From the NCBI RefSeq assembly GCF_014843845.1, contig NZ_JHQS01000014.1, positions 21,480 through 85,479 on the forward strand: DNA of 64,000 nucleotides, read 5' to 3'. Shown in pieces: positions 9,585 to 18,072 of the stretch. The position numbers and the translations under genes are program-made. Source of the stretch: Mesorhizobium amorphae (lineage in GTDB: Bacteria > Pseudomonadota > Alphaproteobacteria > Rhizobiales > Rhizobiaceae). Numbering within the stretch: the first letter of the stretch is position 1; every line of letters begins with the position of its first letter. The notes under the pieces were generated by a model. The model saw nothing but the letters and a program-made list of their open reading frames with translations, was not told the origin of the DNA and did no database searches.

Positions 9585-9905
9585 TCAACTGAAGGACTTG
9601 CCGCAGTCGCACTTTCCCCGCGCGTTGGGGTTGTCGAAGACAAAGCCGGAGGATTCGAGTCTGGTGACGAAATCGACGGTCGTGCCGGCGACATGGGGTT
9701 GAGAGCCTGCATCCACGAACAGTTTGACCCCGTCCGTCTCGATGATCGCGTCGCCCTCGCGCGAGACGTTCTCCAGGCCCATTATGTATTTGAAGCCGGC
9801 GCAGCCGCCGGCCTGGACCATGATGCGAAAGCCTTGCGCCGGCTCGCTGGCGCGGGAAAGAGCGGTCTTGACGGCGGCAACGGCGTCGTCGGTGAGCGTA
9901 ATCAT
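9585..9905 (-). CDS. IscA-like (HesB-type) Fe-S carrier linked to nif genes
   Basis: 106 aa from the ATG at 9903-9905; a longer opening exists upstream but the family begins at MITLTDDAVAAVK. The three conserved cysteines are present, in QAGGCAGFKY and in the C-terminal CDCGKSF. A-type carriers bind iron or 2Fe-2S/4Fe-4S clusters and deliver them to targets. It is the first gene of the iscA-nifU*-nifS-nifV-nifW unit behind a -24/-12 promoter, so it is a nif-specific paralogue (often named iscN or nif-iscA). Confidence 0.93.
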   Translation of the reverse strand: MITLTDDAVAAVKTALSRASEPAQGFRIMVQAGGCAGFKYIMGLENVSREGDAIIETDGVKLFVDAGSQPHVAGTTVDFVTRLESSGFVFDNPNARGKCDCGKSFS

Positions 9906-9946
9906 GGTTCGATTTCCCCATTCGGTTACGGTTTGCGGATCACCCC

Positions 9947-9961
9947 GCATGGACCGTGCCA
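9947..9961 (-). promoter_or_regulatory. Sigma-54 promoter of the iscA-nifS-nifV-nifW unit
   Basis: Minus-strand TGGCAC-N5-ATGC, the same -12 variant as at fixA, 42 bases upstream of the iscA-like start. It is paired with the NifA site at 10068-10083. Confidence 0.83.
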
Positions 9962-10067
9962 ATGGAAAAAAACCGTTTCAAAACAGCGCGATCTCTCTAA
10001 CACTGCGATGAATCTTTGTGCGCCATTGTTGGGAAGACGTCGGGCAGCCGACACCTACTGTCGGGTT

Positions 10068-10083
10068 TGTCGAGTCCGCGACA
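10068..10083. promoter_or_regulatory. NifA enhancer site shared by two divergent promoters
   Basis: TGT-CGAGTCCGCG-ACA is an exact TGT-N10-ACA. A near match (CGT-N10-ACA) lies at 10038-10053. The site sits between the minus-strand promoter at 9947-9961 and the plus-strand promoter at 10174-10188, about 90-110 bases from each, so it could serve both directions. Confidence 0.8.
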
Positions 10084-10173
10084 TGGGACTGCTCGGCCTG
10101 AGTTCCTGCTCCACTCTGACGTAAACCGTTGAATAGCATGCAGAAGATTTTTCTGAGCTTGCTTCGGCGCAAT

Positions 10174-10188
10174 TGGCACGACTTTTGA
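10174..10188 (+). promoter_or_regulatory. nifH-type sigma-54 promoter, now in front of a nifH remnant
   Basis: TGGCAC-GACTT-TTGA. The -24 half is perfect; the -12 half has GA instead of GC, so activity is uncertain. The flanking sequence (ATAGCATGCAGAAG, TTTTTCTGA) is of the rhizobial nifH leader type. Near-copies recur on the minus strand at about 51.1 kb and, degenerate, at about 22.8 kb. Confidence 0.65.
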
Positions 10189-10283
10189 AGCTCCCTTTGG
10201 CGAGGCGGCAACAACCCCCGCCGGCCGATAATCGTCTCGTGGGCTTCTCCTCGCGAGGGATGGAACGAAGGAAGGAAAGCAAC

Positions 10284-10327
10284 ATGTCAGATCTGGGTCA
10301 GTTCCGCTTTCTATGGCAAAGCAGTAC
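10284..10327 (+). pseudogene. nifH: nifH 5' remnant (first ~14 codons only)
   Basis: The ATG is preceded by a GGAAGGAAAG ribosome-binding region and opens MSDLGQFRF, then TTCTATGGCAAAG in a shifted frame. This corresponds to the nitrogenase iron-protein start MSDLRQIAFYGKGG. Similarity ends after about 14 codons and the reading frame is broken; the P-loop is not present. The true nifHDK must be elsewhere in the genome. A spurious short reading frame over this stretch ends at 10406. Confidence 0.65.
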
Positions 10328-10514
10328 TGCCCGCGCAATCCGATTGCCCCATCGGCCGATTGGCGTCGACACCCACAATCGCTCACCACCCCCTGGTGGC
10401 CATTAACCGACTTGAGATGGGATTCGACCGGCATTTGCCGGTCAGTGTCATTGCGTTTCGCCGTCAAGCAGCACGTCCGGTTTCAAGGGGAGCCCGACGG
10501 CGATGCGCACACTC

Positions 10515-10626
10515 TCCAGCAACACCCCGTTCCTCGGTGAGCACGCGATCGGGGGTCGAACATTACGGCGCTCTGTCGGCGGAAGATCAACAGGCAGGGC
10601 AGCGGATCTTCAACAGGCGGGCGGAT
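10515..10626 (+). pseudogene. Probable hmuP/hemP remnant (hemin uptake)
   Basis: Reading across two frames gives NTPFLGEHAIG, VEHYGA, RRKINRQG and QRIFNR. This lines up with the small HemP/HmuP protein pattern (TLFRGxxEI..IxHxGxxYRLRxTRQGKLILNK). At least two frame changes are needed, so it is non-functional. Position immediately before hmuS supports the call, since hmuP-hmuS-hmuT occurs in rhizobial hemin loci. No single frame gives a credible protein. Confidence 0.45.
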
Positions 10627-10671
10627 CAGTGACGCGCAAGTATGCAGACAGAAGGCAGGCAGGTGGATGAC

Positions 10672-11733
10672 ATGGACCAGCGCGTGAAACGCTCGCCGGC
10701 CGAAATCCGGCGGGCGCAGGAAGACATGCCGAATATTCGCGAGCGCGATCTCGCCGCCCAGTTGGGCATTTCGGAAGCGGAACTGGTTGCGGCGCATTGC
10801 GGTTTTGGCGCGGTGCGCATCGAGCCCCGCGTCAACGATCTGCTGACCGGCCTCGGAGCGGTCGGTGAGGTGATGGCGCTGACCCGCAATGAAAGCGCTG
10901 TGCACGAGAAGATCGGCGTCTACGACAAGGTGGTCACCGGCAACCAGCATGCGATGGTGCTCGGCGATGACATCCACCTGCGTATCTTCCCGGAAGTGTG
11001 GGCTTATGGCTTCGCTGTCGACAAGCGCGATGGCGGCAACATCCGCCGCAGCCTGCAGTTCTTCGATGCCACCGGCGAGGCGGTGCACAGGGTGCATCTC
11101 AGGCCCGCCTCAAACCTCGATGCTTACCAGAAGCTGGTGACGGAACTCGAATCCTCAAACCAGGAGCCGATCGTATCGGCTCAGGCGAGCGGAGCCGACG
11201 ATGACGCAGAGGTTCCGGACCAAGCCGCCACGGTCGAGGACCTGCGCGAGCACTGGAGCCGGCTGACGGACGTGCATCAGTTCTTCGGCATGTTGAAGAC
11301 GCTGGAGCTCAGCCGCTGCCAGGCGATGCGCATGGTCGGCCAGGATTACGCCTGGCTGCTCGACAACGATGCCGTTGGCGCCATGTTCGAACACGCGGCC
11401 GATGGCGAGATGCCGATCATGTGCTTTGTCGGCAATCGTGGCTGCATCCAGATCCATTCCGGCCCAATCAAGTCGATCAAGCCGATCGGGTCCAGGATCA
11501 ATGTCCTCGACGAGACCTTCCACCTGCATCTCAGGACCCACCACATCCTCGAGGTCTGGGCCGTGCGCAAGCCGACCAGGGACGGTCACATCACGTCACT
11601 CGAAGCCTATGGTGCCGACGGCAAGATGATCATCCAGTTCTTCGGCACGCGCCAGGAAGGCCAACGCGAGCGCGGCGACTGGCGCTTCCTGGTCGAGAAT
11701 CTGCCGCGCATTCCTAACCCGTCCGCCGCGTGA
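10672..11733 (+). CDS. hmuS: HmuS/HemS-type hemin-degrading/transport factor
   Basis: 353 aa from the ATG at 10672 (AGGTGG lies just upstream); an in-frame ATG at 10642 has no clear ribosome site. Family HemS/ChuS, with two tandem HemS-like halves: about residues 20-160 (EIRRAQEDMPNIRERDLAAQ, GDDIHLRIFPEVWAYG) and 190-340 (DEVLDETFHLHLR-type second half). These cytoplasmic proteins bind or degrade haem. The flanking hmuP and hmuT are broken and no hmuU/V or receptor gene is nearby, so the local uptake system cannot work as a unit. The gene itself is uninterrupted. Confidence 0.9.
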   Translation: MDQRVKRSPAEIRRAQEDMPNIRERDLAAQLGISEAELVAAHCGFGAVRIEPRVNDLLTGLGAVGEVMALTRNESAVHEKIGVYDKVVTGNQHAMVLGDDIHLRIFPEVWAYGFAVDKRDGGNIRRSLQFFDATGEAVHRVHLRPASNLDAYQKLVTELESSNQEPIVSAQASGADDDAEVPDQAATVEDLREHWSRLTDVHQFFGMLKTLELSRCQAMRMVGQDYAWLLDNDAVGAMFEHAADGEMPIMCFVGNRGCIQIHSGPIKSIKPIGSRINVLDETFHLHLRTHHILEVWAVRKPTRDGHITSLEAYGADGKMIIQFFGTRQEGQRERGDWRFLVENLPRIPNPSAA

Positions 11734-11743
11734 GGTAAGACCA

Positions 11744-12241
11744 ATGCGTATTGCTTTTCATTTCCGCTCGGTGCTCGCCCCGATGCTCGGCGTTCTGCTG
11801 GCCGCCCCTTCGCCCGCCGAGGCCAATGAGGGCGGGGCTGTTTTTCCCGATCCGTCACGGATCGCTGGATCGGCGGCTCCATCGCCGAGATCGTCTACGC
11901 TTGGCGAGGAAAGTCATCTCATCGCTCGCAATTCGACGAGCTACTATCCGAAAGCCGCGCTGAAGGTGACCGATGTCACCGCGCTGAAGGTGACCGATGT
12001 CGCCTACATGCGTCAGCTGTCGGCGGAGGGTGTTCTGTCGGTCAACAGCGGCGCGAAGGAAGCGGCCGATCTGTTGGCGAAATCGAACGGGCCCTTCATC
12101 GAGCTGCCGGGGGACCACCGCCATAAAGGCATCCTTGAAAGATCCGCGTCGGAGGAAGGCAAAAGCGCCTCACACGGATCAGGACGGGATCGACTTGGAT
12201 CAAGTGTGGCTTTCGCCAGCGATACAAGGCCGCAAGGCTAG
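11744..12241 (+). pseudogene. hmuT: hmuT remnant (periplasmic hemin-binding protein of an ABC importer)
   Basis: The N-terminus (MRIAFHFRSVLAPMLGVLL, a signal peptide) and VFPDPSRI are typical of HmuT. The next segment is only correct in another frame (GGSIAEIVYA), after which the first frame resumes (LGEESHLIARNSTSYYP). A 24-base tandem duplication repeats ALKVTDVT/A at about 11954-12003. The part after GVLSVN lacks the usual LALQGSG segment and the C-terminal two-thirds of the protein is absent. It is a clear decaying gene, 10 bases after hmuS. Confidence 0.8.
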
Positions 12242-12424
12242 GTCTATGCTTCGCTCAAGCAGCGCCCCCAAAGTACTGACCTTGCTTGTGATCTGTACAA
12301 GGGTCCGGAGGCGCCACGGAGACGTCAAAGGCTACCCATCCGGCGATGGTGCTGTCGCCAGATCAAGAGCTGTTCTCACAGACAGGTCAAAGTGCGAACA
12401 GAGGATGACGAAAAGGAGACTTTC

Positions 12425-13018
12425 ATGACTGAAGCAACACTCGTTACAGGCAGCGGTGACGTGTCAAGCATCGCGGCTGTCCATCAATCGCCATCAATTG
12501 ACGACAAACCCGCCACAGGTGCTCCGCACGGATACGCCCAAGAGGACGGGTTCATCCAAGACGCCTTGCGTCGAACCGCAGTCGCGGAACGATTCGATCT
12601 TTCTTTTGTGCTCGCGAGGTACCGGAGACAGTACGGCTTCTCACAAGCCGTTGCAGAGGACCATCGGCGCGAACTTGTCCGTTTCTTGGCACTCTGCGCG
12701 ACCGCCCGACAGTATGGCCGCTCATACGGGATGATGGGCGCAGTCGATGAGCTATGGCACATGTTCGTCATCTTCACTAGAGACTACGCTCGATTTTGCG
12801 AAGAGGTGGCGGGCAGGTTCCTGCACCATATTCCGGAACCCGATGGCGTAGCTAAGCAGGGTACCATCGACCGGTACCTCGCTTTCCTGCAGGACTACAG
12901 AACGGTCTACGGGGAAGAGCCGCCCCCACCGTATTGGCCCAAGCCGAAGCGCTCACCCCACAACACAGATGCTTCCTGCGACGGCTGCAACGGCTGCAAC
13001 GCAGGATGCTTTAGCTGA
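12425..13018 (+). CDS. Glycine-rich-domain (GRDP)-like protein with a cysteine-rich tail
   Basis: 197 aa from the ATG at 12425, with AGGAG 6 bases upstream. The core (about residues 70-155) resembles the plant/bacterial glycine-rich-domain-containing protein family: AVDELWHMFVIFTRDYARFC and RFLHHIPEP match its DxxWHxHxxxTxxYxxFC pattern. The last residues, CDGCNGCNAGCFS, are Cys/Gly/Asn-rich and unlike the core. Biochemical role unknown. It is followed 95 bases later by a glycosyltransferase on the same strand, which suggests a two-gene unit. The tail could bind metal or be a modification site; no function is assigned. Confidence 0.75.
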   Translation: MTEATLVTGSGDVSSIAAVHQSPSIDDKPATGAPHGYAQEDGFIQDALRRTAVAERFDLSFVLARYRRQYGFSQAVAEDHRRELVRFLALCATARQYGRSYGMMGAVDELWHMFVIFTRDYARFCEEVAGRFLHHIPEPDGVAKQGTIDRYLAFLQDYRTVYGEEPPPPYWPKPKRSPHNTDASCDGCNGCNAGCFS

Positions 13019-13113
13019 AGCAACACTTTTCAGAAGGAGCGCGTCGAATTGCTCGGCCCCAGATTGGCCGAGCCATTCGGCCGAATACTCAGCTGAGAAC
13101 GAGGGGCACGGCC

Positions 13114-14403
13114 ATGCATATTCTGATGTTCGGAAAGATGCCTCCTATCCAGGGGGGTGTTTCCAAGGCAACTTGGGTAGCGGCAACCGATCTTGTGACC
13201 GCCGGCCACACGGTAACCTTCATCTCGAACGCCAACAGCATGGGCTACGGATTCCGGCAAATGGGATCGGCATCCCGCATAGAGGCGACGGTTGCTGGCT
13301 TCGCGGGAAAGCTTGAGATTCGGCAGCTTGAGGCGGTGCCAAGGCTCTCTTACATTCCATGGGCACCGCCGTACCTTAGCCAACTTTTGGGAAACGCCAT
13401 CGCAGCCGCAAAGTCGCGTACGCCCGACTTGGTGATTGGATGGTATCTTGAACCCTATGGCGTTGCGGCTTCGATCTTTGGTCGATTGGTCGACACGCCG
13501 GTCATATTGCGGCATGCCGGGAGCGACCTGGGTCGATTGAGGAAAGTTGCCGATCTAGGGCCACTCTATGACCACTGCTTAGCGTCGGCAAGCCGTGTAG
13601 TGGCGAGCAAAAAGCAGGATGCGGTGCAGATTGTCTTGAATGCGGGCGTCAGACGAGAAAGCCTGGTCCAAGCTCGCGGCAGGAGGCTTGATGATTCCTT
13701 CTTGGAGCCTACTCGATTTGACTTTGAGGCACTTGTCGAAGAGGCGGAGGCTTTCTTCAGCAACTACGGTTTCGAACGCGACTTCCTGAAGATGTTGACC
13801 TATTGGAATAGGGAAGGGTTGAGGTGCTCAGATCCGATTGTCGGCAGTTACGGGAAAATCGGCATAGCGAAAGGAACCTACAGCCTAATTGATGCGCTGG
13901 AACTCCTCGCGGATCGAAACCTCCCGGTCGCCTATCGCGCGCTGTGGAGTGCCGCGCCTGATCGCTTTGCTCATGCATTCAACCACCTTGCGTCAAAGAA
14001 ACGGCTGCGGGGTCGAACGATCATTCTGCCACCGCTTCCTCCGTGGGACGTTCCGGCTTTCATAAGGTCCTGCTCGGTGATCACGTTCCTGGAAAACAAT
14101 TTTCCAATCGCGTTTCATGGGCCTCAGATTCCGCGTGAGGTGCTGGCATGTGGTACACCGCTGATATTGAGCGGTGAGATTTGTTCGAAGGTGTCTTTCG
14201 CCGCCGAGCTGGCGGATCGGACAAACGTCCTGCGCGCCGAAGACCCCAACAATGTGGCCGAGTTGGCGTCGGTCTTAGAGCTGGCAATTACAGATCGCGA
14301 AATGCGAGCGAGCCTCTCACATCACGGAAAGACTCTTTCGCGCACAATAGAATCGACCGCCCTTCCGCATGATCCACTGATTGATGTGATAAGATCCATG
14401 TAA
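13114..14403 (+). CDS. GT-B family (GT4-like) glycosyltransferase
   Basis: 429 aa. The N-terminus (MHILMFGKMPPIQGGVSKAT) is the GT4 opening with the GG nucleotide-sugar loop. The C-terminal half has YGKIGIAKGTYSLIDALELL and the donor-binding PREVLACGTPLILSGE segment. It has no signal peptide or membrane segment, so it is probably cytosolic. Donor and acceptor are unknown. Proximity to the Cys-tailed GRDP-like gene may mean that protein or a shared product is the substrate; this is only inference. Confidence 0.8.
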   Translation: MHILMFGKMPPIQGGVSKATWVAATDLVTAGHTVTFISNANSMGYGFRQMGSASRIEATVAGFAGKLEIRQLEAVPRLSYIPWAPPYLSQLLGNAIAAAKSRTPDLVIGWYLEPYGVAASIFGRLVDTPVILRHAGSDLGRLRKVADLGPLYDHCLASASRVVASKKQDAVQIVLNAGVRRESLVQARGRRLDDSFLEPTRFDFEALVEEAEAFFSNYGFERDFLKMLTYWNREGLRCSDPIVGSYGKIGIAKGTYSLIDALELLADRNLPVAYRALWSAAPDRFAHAFNHLASKKRLRGRTIILPPLPPWDVPAFIRSCSVITFLENNFPIAFHGPQIPREVLACGTPLILSGEICSKVSFAAELADRTNVLRAEDPNNVAELASVLELAITDREMRASLSHHGKTLSRTIESTALPHDPLIDVIRSM

Positions 14404-15009
14404 TTCTCATTACACACTATCCAAACATACCTGACGCAGACGTTGATGTGCCTTCGACTGCAGTTTGTGCATGGACCGCGTCAGAGATGCATCTCGATGT
14501 TCTTGCTTCCCTTCCTGGAGCGACGAATCTGCGATTTGCCTCCAGTGTCGAGCGGATAGCCCGAGGACAAGGATGGAGCGCCCGAGCTTTTTGAAGGCCT
14601 CGCATTTAAGAACCTTTTATTCCGGCCGATGGACGGGCCTGAACGCGAGCCGAATACCGCCGCCGCCGTCGCCTTGCCCACCCACGCTGGAACACCGGCT
14701 TTCACATTCGAGGCAGCGTAATGTTTTCGCGGGTACCCGAAACCCATCGCTGCCGTCGGGCGCACGGCCACTCATACCGTGTGGAACTTTGTCTAGTGGT
14801 GTGGGTCGTTTTCTAAAGTGTCATGGTGGGAGCGGGCATCCCTTTGCGATGAGCTTGGCTCATTCCAGGTGAAGTCGGTGACGGCGCGAAGGCTGAGGAT
14901 GAGCATCGAGCGTGCTTTCCACCGTCATCGGCATGACATCACGTTCTGCGATGGTTGCTGAAGCGGCCTTCTCACGAAATTGAGCCGTTCAAAAAATTCG
15001 AGGGATTTG
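14404..15009 (+). other. Intergenic stretch with unassigned coding remnants
   Basis: 606 bases without an intact gene. Two short coding-like runs can be read on the plus strand: one starting ILITHYPNIPDADVD at 14403 and ending at a stop after ARGQGWSARAF, and one reading LFEGLAFKNLLFRP to THAGTPAFTFEAA near 14590-14720. I do not recognise the parent protein; they look like pieces of one broken gene. Confidence 0.4.
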
Positions 15010-15312
15010 ATGAACGCCACCACATTCAGCAGCCCCGTTTTCGTGAAGGACGGGAATTGCATTGTGCGAGAAATTGTCAGCATCGATGGCGCCATTGATT
15101 TTCTCGAAGAATGGCCCGAAAGCCGTCGAGATTTGATCCACAAGACTGCACTCAAAGCGTGCTACGATGCGCACGATGGCTACAAGCCGGTCAGCGTGGT
15201 CCGTCAGGCGTTCATCAGCTTCGCCAAGCGGGCTTGCATACTGGAAGACCCGGCTGCTGTAATGCCTTGGATCTCACCCTCTAAATCGGGCAGTGAATCG
15301 GAAGCGGTATAG
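15010..15312 (+). CDS. DUF982 family protein
   Basis: 100 aa from the ATG at 15010. The pattern SPVFVKDG, IVREIVSIDGAIDFLEEWPE and KACYDAHDGYKPVSVVRQAF is that of DUF982, small proteins expanded in Rhizobiales and common on symbiotic plasmids and islands. Function unknown. It stands alone on the plus strand; a second DUF982 gene lies at 15842-16093 on the other strand. Confidence 0.8.
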   Translation: MNATTFSSPVFVKDGNCIVREIVSIDGAIDFLEEWPESRRDLIHKTALKACYDAHDGYKPVSVVRQAFISFAKRACILEDPAAVMPWISPSKSGSESEAV

Positions 15313-15841
15313 GCTCATTCGATCAGCGGTGCCGCACCAGGTCGAAAATCCGCGAAACAGGGCAACCGCGGCGGGCAGACTGTCCCGATCTATATCCGAC
15401 GCCGGCAAACTTGGCCGAGAGGCGTTTTTTGGCGCCGGGAGTTGGGTGGAGGAAAAGGGTCGCGTGAAGGAAGTGCACGGCGTTGCCGATTGGCATCAAA
15501 TAGGCATCTATGCCGGATGCAGTGCCCGCTCGACACCGTTCGCGCTTGGGCCACCCAGGGCGACCAAGGCCGAAGTCGAGGAACTCATTGGAAAGCAACC
15601 TAAGCTACTCGTCGTCTCCGCCTTTCACCGCGATGAGACCTGCGACCTTCAGCCTGTCTTTGGACTAGCCGAGCAGCAGACCGAGGATCGAGCCAATAAG
15701 GACGGCGAAGGGCTAGCTGCTAGCTGGACATGCTGGCGTCGTTGCTGGGTCGCGTGATGCCAACCCTTCCAGGCGTGTAAGGGGCCGACCACACTCTTCG
15801 TCGGTGGCTACGTGTCGGACATGCAGTGACCGGCTGACCGG
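15313..15841. other. Intergenic stretch, no recognisable gene
   Basis: 529 bases between the two DUF982 genes. A plus-strand opening of 154 codons (15293-15757) overlaps the DUF982 gene end and has no family signature or convincing ribosome site. I see no RNA gene, repeat or promoter match here. Confidence 0.5.
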
Positions 15842-16093
15842 TTACGCGCTAGTCATTGGCAAAAACATCTTCTCCTCCTTGGCAGCCGCCTCGAATGCCT
15901 TACGGGCTTCTTGCGTAGGCATCTCACCCTCAAGAGCGGCCATACAAACGCGCACCGCGTAATCCCACCTAGGCCCCTTGTTGCTCCACTTTAGAAGCTG
16001 CTCGGCGGCACCCTCGACGTGGCTGACCCCAAACCGAACTCCGGGGCGGTGGGTCCTAACGTAGACGGGAGGGTTGAACCAATGGAGAGCCAT
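15842..16093 (-). CDS. DUF982 family protein
   Basis: 83 aa from the ATG at 16091-16093. MALHWFNPPVYVRTHRPG, then GVSHVEGAAEQLLKWSN and RWDYAVRVCMAAL with an amphipathic C-terminal helix, follows the DUF982 layout. Function unknown. It lies 4 bases downstream of another small gene on the same strand (16098-16322), so the two are probably co-transcribed. Confidence 0.82.
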   Translation of the reverse strand: MALHWFNPPVYVRTHRPGVRFGVSHVEGAAEQLLKWSNKGPRWDYAVRVCMAALEGEMPTQEARKAFEAAAKEEKMFLPMTSA

Positions 16094-16097
16094 GAGG

Positions 16098-16322
16098 CTA
16101 CTCTCGGCTGTCAAAGGCAACGAACAGGCCGCGGACGGTTGCCTCCGTCACGACAACCTCGGTTAGTTCTTCGTCGCTTTCCAGCAGATATGGTGCAGCA
16201 TCGCGAGCTTCTTTCATTGTAGCTTTGATCGATACAATGTCCCCATGATCCGCCCGGTCGAGAAGTAAGGCAACCACCTGCACTGCCGTGGAAATTAGGC
16301 CGACTTTACGGATGACGCTCAT
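16098..16322 (-). CDS. Small hypothetical protein, co-transcribed with DUF982 gene
   Basis: 74 aa, MSVIRKVGLISTAVQVVALL then an acidic helical segment (RDAAPYLLESDEELTEVVV). No recognised domain; the hydrophobic run near the N-terminus is too short for certain membrane insertion. It is kept because it is tightly spaced (4 bases) with a DUF982 gene and has normal codon usage. Confidence 0.5.
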   Translation of the reverse strand: MSVIRKVGLISTAVQVVALLLDRADHGDIVSIKATMKEARDAAPYLLESDEELTEVVVTEATVRGLFVAFDSRE

Positions 16323-16471
16323 GCTGCCCTCGTACCCAAAGATAACGAAATTCGATATTGCGCGTCCCCCGACAAGACATCAATGGATGATTGAAACCGT
16401 GCGAAACCGGTCAAGGTGACAGCCCACAAATGCAGGGAGGCGCTTGCTCGGAACTTTGAGCGACGGGGAGC

Positions 16472-16651
16472 CTAAGAGTTCGACCGCTGTTCCCTATCGC
16501 GGCAGTTGAGAAGGTTGACTAGATCGTCGGCTTCGTCGATGGACATGTCGATCAAGGGGACGCCTATCTCGACAACCGGCTGCCCGGTGAACACGTCGAT
16601 GATGTCCCACGAGCCTTCGGGCGTCTTCTCAATGTCGTATCGTCGGGTCAT
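16472..16651 (-). CDS. Small acidic hypothetical protein
   Basis: 59 aa, beginning MTRRYDIEKTPEGSWDIIDV, with FTGQPVVEIGVPLIDMSID and EADDLVNLLN in the middle. The composition is protein-like and the type (short proteins with a W-x-I-x-D-x-x-T-G-x-P pattern) is common in rhizobial genomes. The function is unknown and the ribosome-binding site is weak. It stands alone. Confidence 0.5.
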   Translation of the reverse strand: MTRRYDIEKTPEGSWDIIDVFTGQPVVEIGVPLIDMSIDEADDLVNLLNCRDREQRSNS

Positions 16652-16739
16652 GGGTGATTTCGAGAGCAGGATTTAGTGCGGTAGCCGCTTAACGTTCGAG
16701 TTGTGGGACTGGCGTTGCTGGTCTGATCTAAGTAGTGAA

Positions 16740-17120
16740 CTGAGAGGGCTCGGCATGTCGGTGCGACTCCCTTTTGAAGTCGACAGATGGACTACCAACA
16801 CGAACTACCCTCCTCCCAGCAACTATGTGTGTCCAGCCCGATAGCGAGAAATCGGCACCCTTGTATGATCCATCCGACCGAGGTGAGGTCGATACCCCGG
16901 TCGCGGCAATAGCTGGCGCTGTCCTGGGTGTTACATGCCAGGACGCCTCGTTTGCCGCGCGGCCGCCGACTATCGCCACCCACCAGCTCTTCGATCGACA
17001 GGTTGTCCAGGAGACCCGCGTCGACGCCGGTGCCAACGCGCTGTCCAGTTGCTCCGGCGTGTCGACCTCGATCATGGCCATCTGTCCACGCAATAGCTGT
17101 CCGCGGTTCATAGGCATATT
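16740..17120 (-). pseudogene. Possible remnant of a SelA-like PLP enzyme
   Basis: Minus-strand reading gives AMIEVDTPEQLDSALAP in one frame, DNLSIEELV in another, and GADFSLSGWTHIVAGRRVV in the first frame again. These resemble the SelA/D-glucosaminate-6-phosphate ammonia-lyase-like family (AVIEVxTxEQLxxAI, then GADLxxFSGGKxIxGPQxxG) but the PLP lysine is lost. Frame changes and missing segments indicate decay. It lies just downstream of the EamA transporter and may once have belonged to that operon. The family call is tentative. Confidence 0.3.
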
Positions 17121-17148
17121 GGTCCTTGGAAATAATGGAAACGGTGCC

Positions 17149-18072
17149 CTACTCCCCTTCGCCAATTGGGCGTATTTGAATGGAGATGGCGCCGCATTCA
17201 GGCACGGATGTGATCAACGCACCGACAATGATGGCCAATGCCGCGAGCATTCCTGGACCCGTCAGCCATTCGCCGAAGAACACGGCTGCAAAGAGGGCGG
17301 AAAAGAATGGCTCACTCGATTCGATGACCTGCGTCTTGTAAGCCTCGATATGCTGAAGGGCGAGGATTGTGCAGTAGAAACCGCAGAACGAGGGGATAAT
17401 CCCCAGCGCTAACAAAGCTGGAATGGTGTTCACTGACGGGATTGGCGCGCCGCTCCAAGCGTAGGGAACGGCGAGCATGGCAAAGCCATAAGCCAGGAAC
17501 CACCAGAAAGTTTCTAGGGTCGAGCGAAGCTTGAAGAATTTCCAAGCGAAAATAAAGCTGGCGTAGCCTAGCCCTGCGATAAGGGCGAGGCAAATGCCGA
17601 TAATGCTTCCAGCCATCATGCCGTCGCCGGCAATCAGGAAGTAGCCTCCAAGGAAAACCATCGTCATGGCGAACGCCTTTCGCGTGGTCACCCTTTCCTT
17701 AAGTATGAGGATGTCGAGAGCGATTGCACCAAGGCCGCCAGTGAAAACAAGGATGGCAACAAGTGGGATCGGCGTGTAGGCGAAAGCTTGGGTTTCGAAA
17801 TGATAAAGCGTGAAGATGCCAAGCGTAGAGCAGACGGCGATCTTCCACGATCCCGTGAAAGCGGCGAGGAGTCGAGCCAAGCCTCCAGACCTCAAAAGGA
17901 TGACGATCGAGAGTAGCAAAAGAGCAATGCCGCAACGCCAGAATGCGACCGCGGTGGGGTCGAGCCCTTCATTAAAGGCGGACCGGGAAAGCACTCCGAC
18001 GGTTCCATTGGACAGAGCTGCGAGAAGGGCGAAACCGGCCCCAAGGATCGACGACAAATAAGCATTCTTCAT
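17149..18072 (-). CDS. EamA/DMT-family exporter
   Basis: 307 aa with about ten hydrophobic segments in two EamA repeats, typical of drug/metabolite transporters (SSILGAGFALLAALSNGTVG at the start; IESSEPFFSALFAAVFFGEW in the second repeat, a family hallmark). It is the last gene of the decarboxylase-desaturase-sulfhydrylase operon and overlaps the upstream hydrolase gene by ATGA. From context it most likely exports the operon's product across the inner membrane. The substrate is unknown. Confidence 0.88.
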   Translation of the reverse strand: MKNAYLSSILGAGFALLAALSNGTVGVLSRSAFNEGLDPTAVAFWRCGIALLLLSIVILLRSGGLARLLAAFTGSWKIAVCSTLGIFTLYHFETQAFAYTPIPLVAILVFTGGLGAIALDILILKERVTTRKAFAMTMVFLGGYFLIAGDGMMAGSIIGICLALIAGLGYASFIFAWKFFKLRSTLETFWWFLAYGFAMLAVPYAWSGAPIPSVNTIPALLALGIIPSFCGFYCTILALQHIEAYKTQVIESSEPFFSALFAAVFFGEWLTGPGMLAALAIIVGALITSVPECGAISIQIRPIGEGE

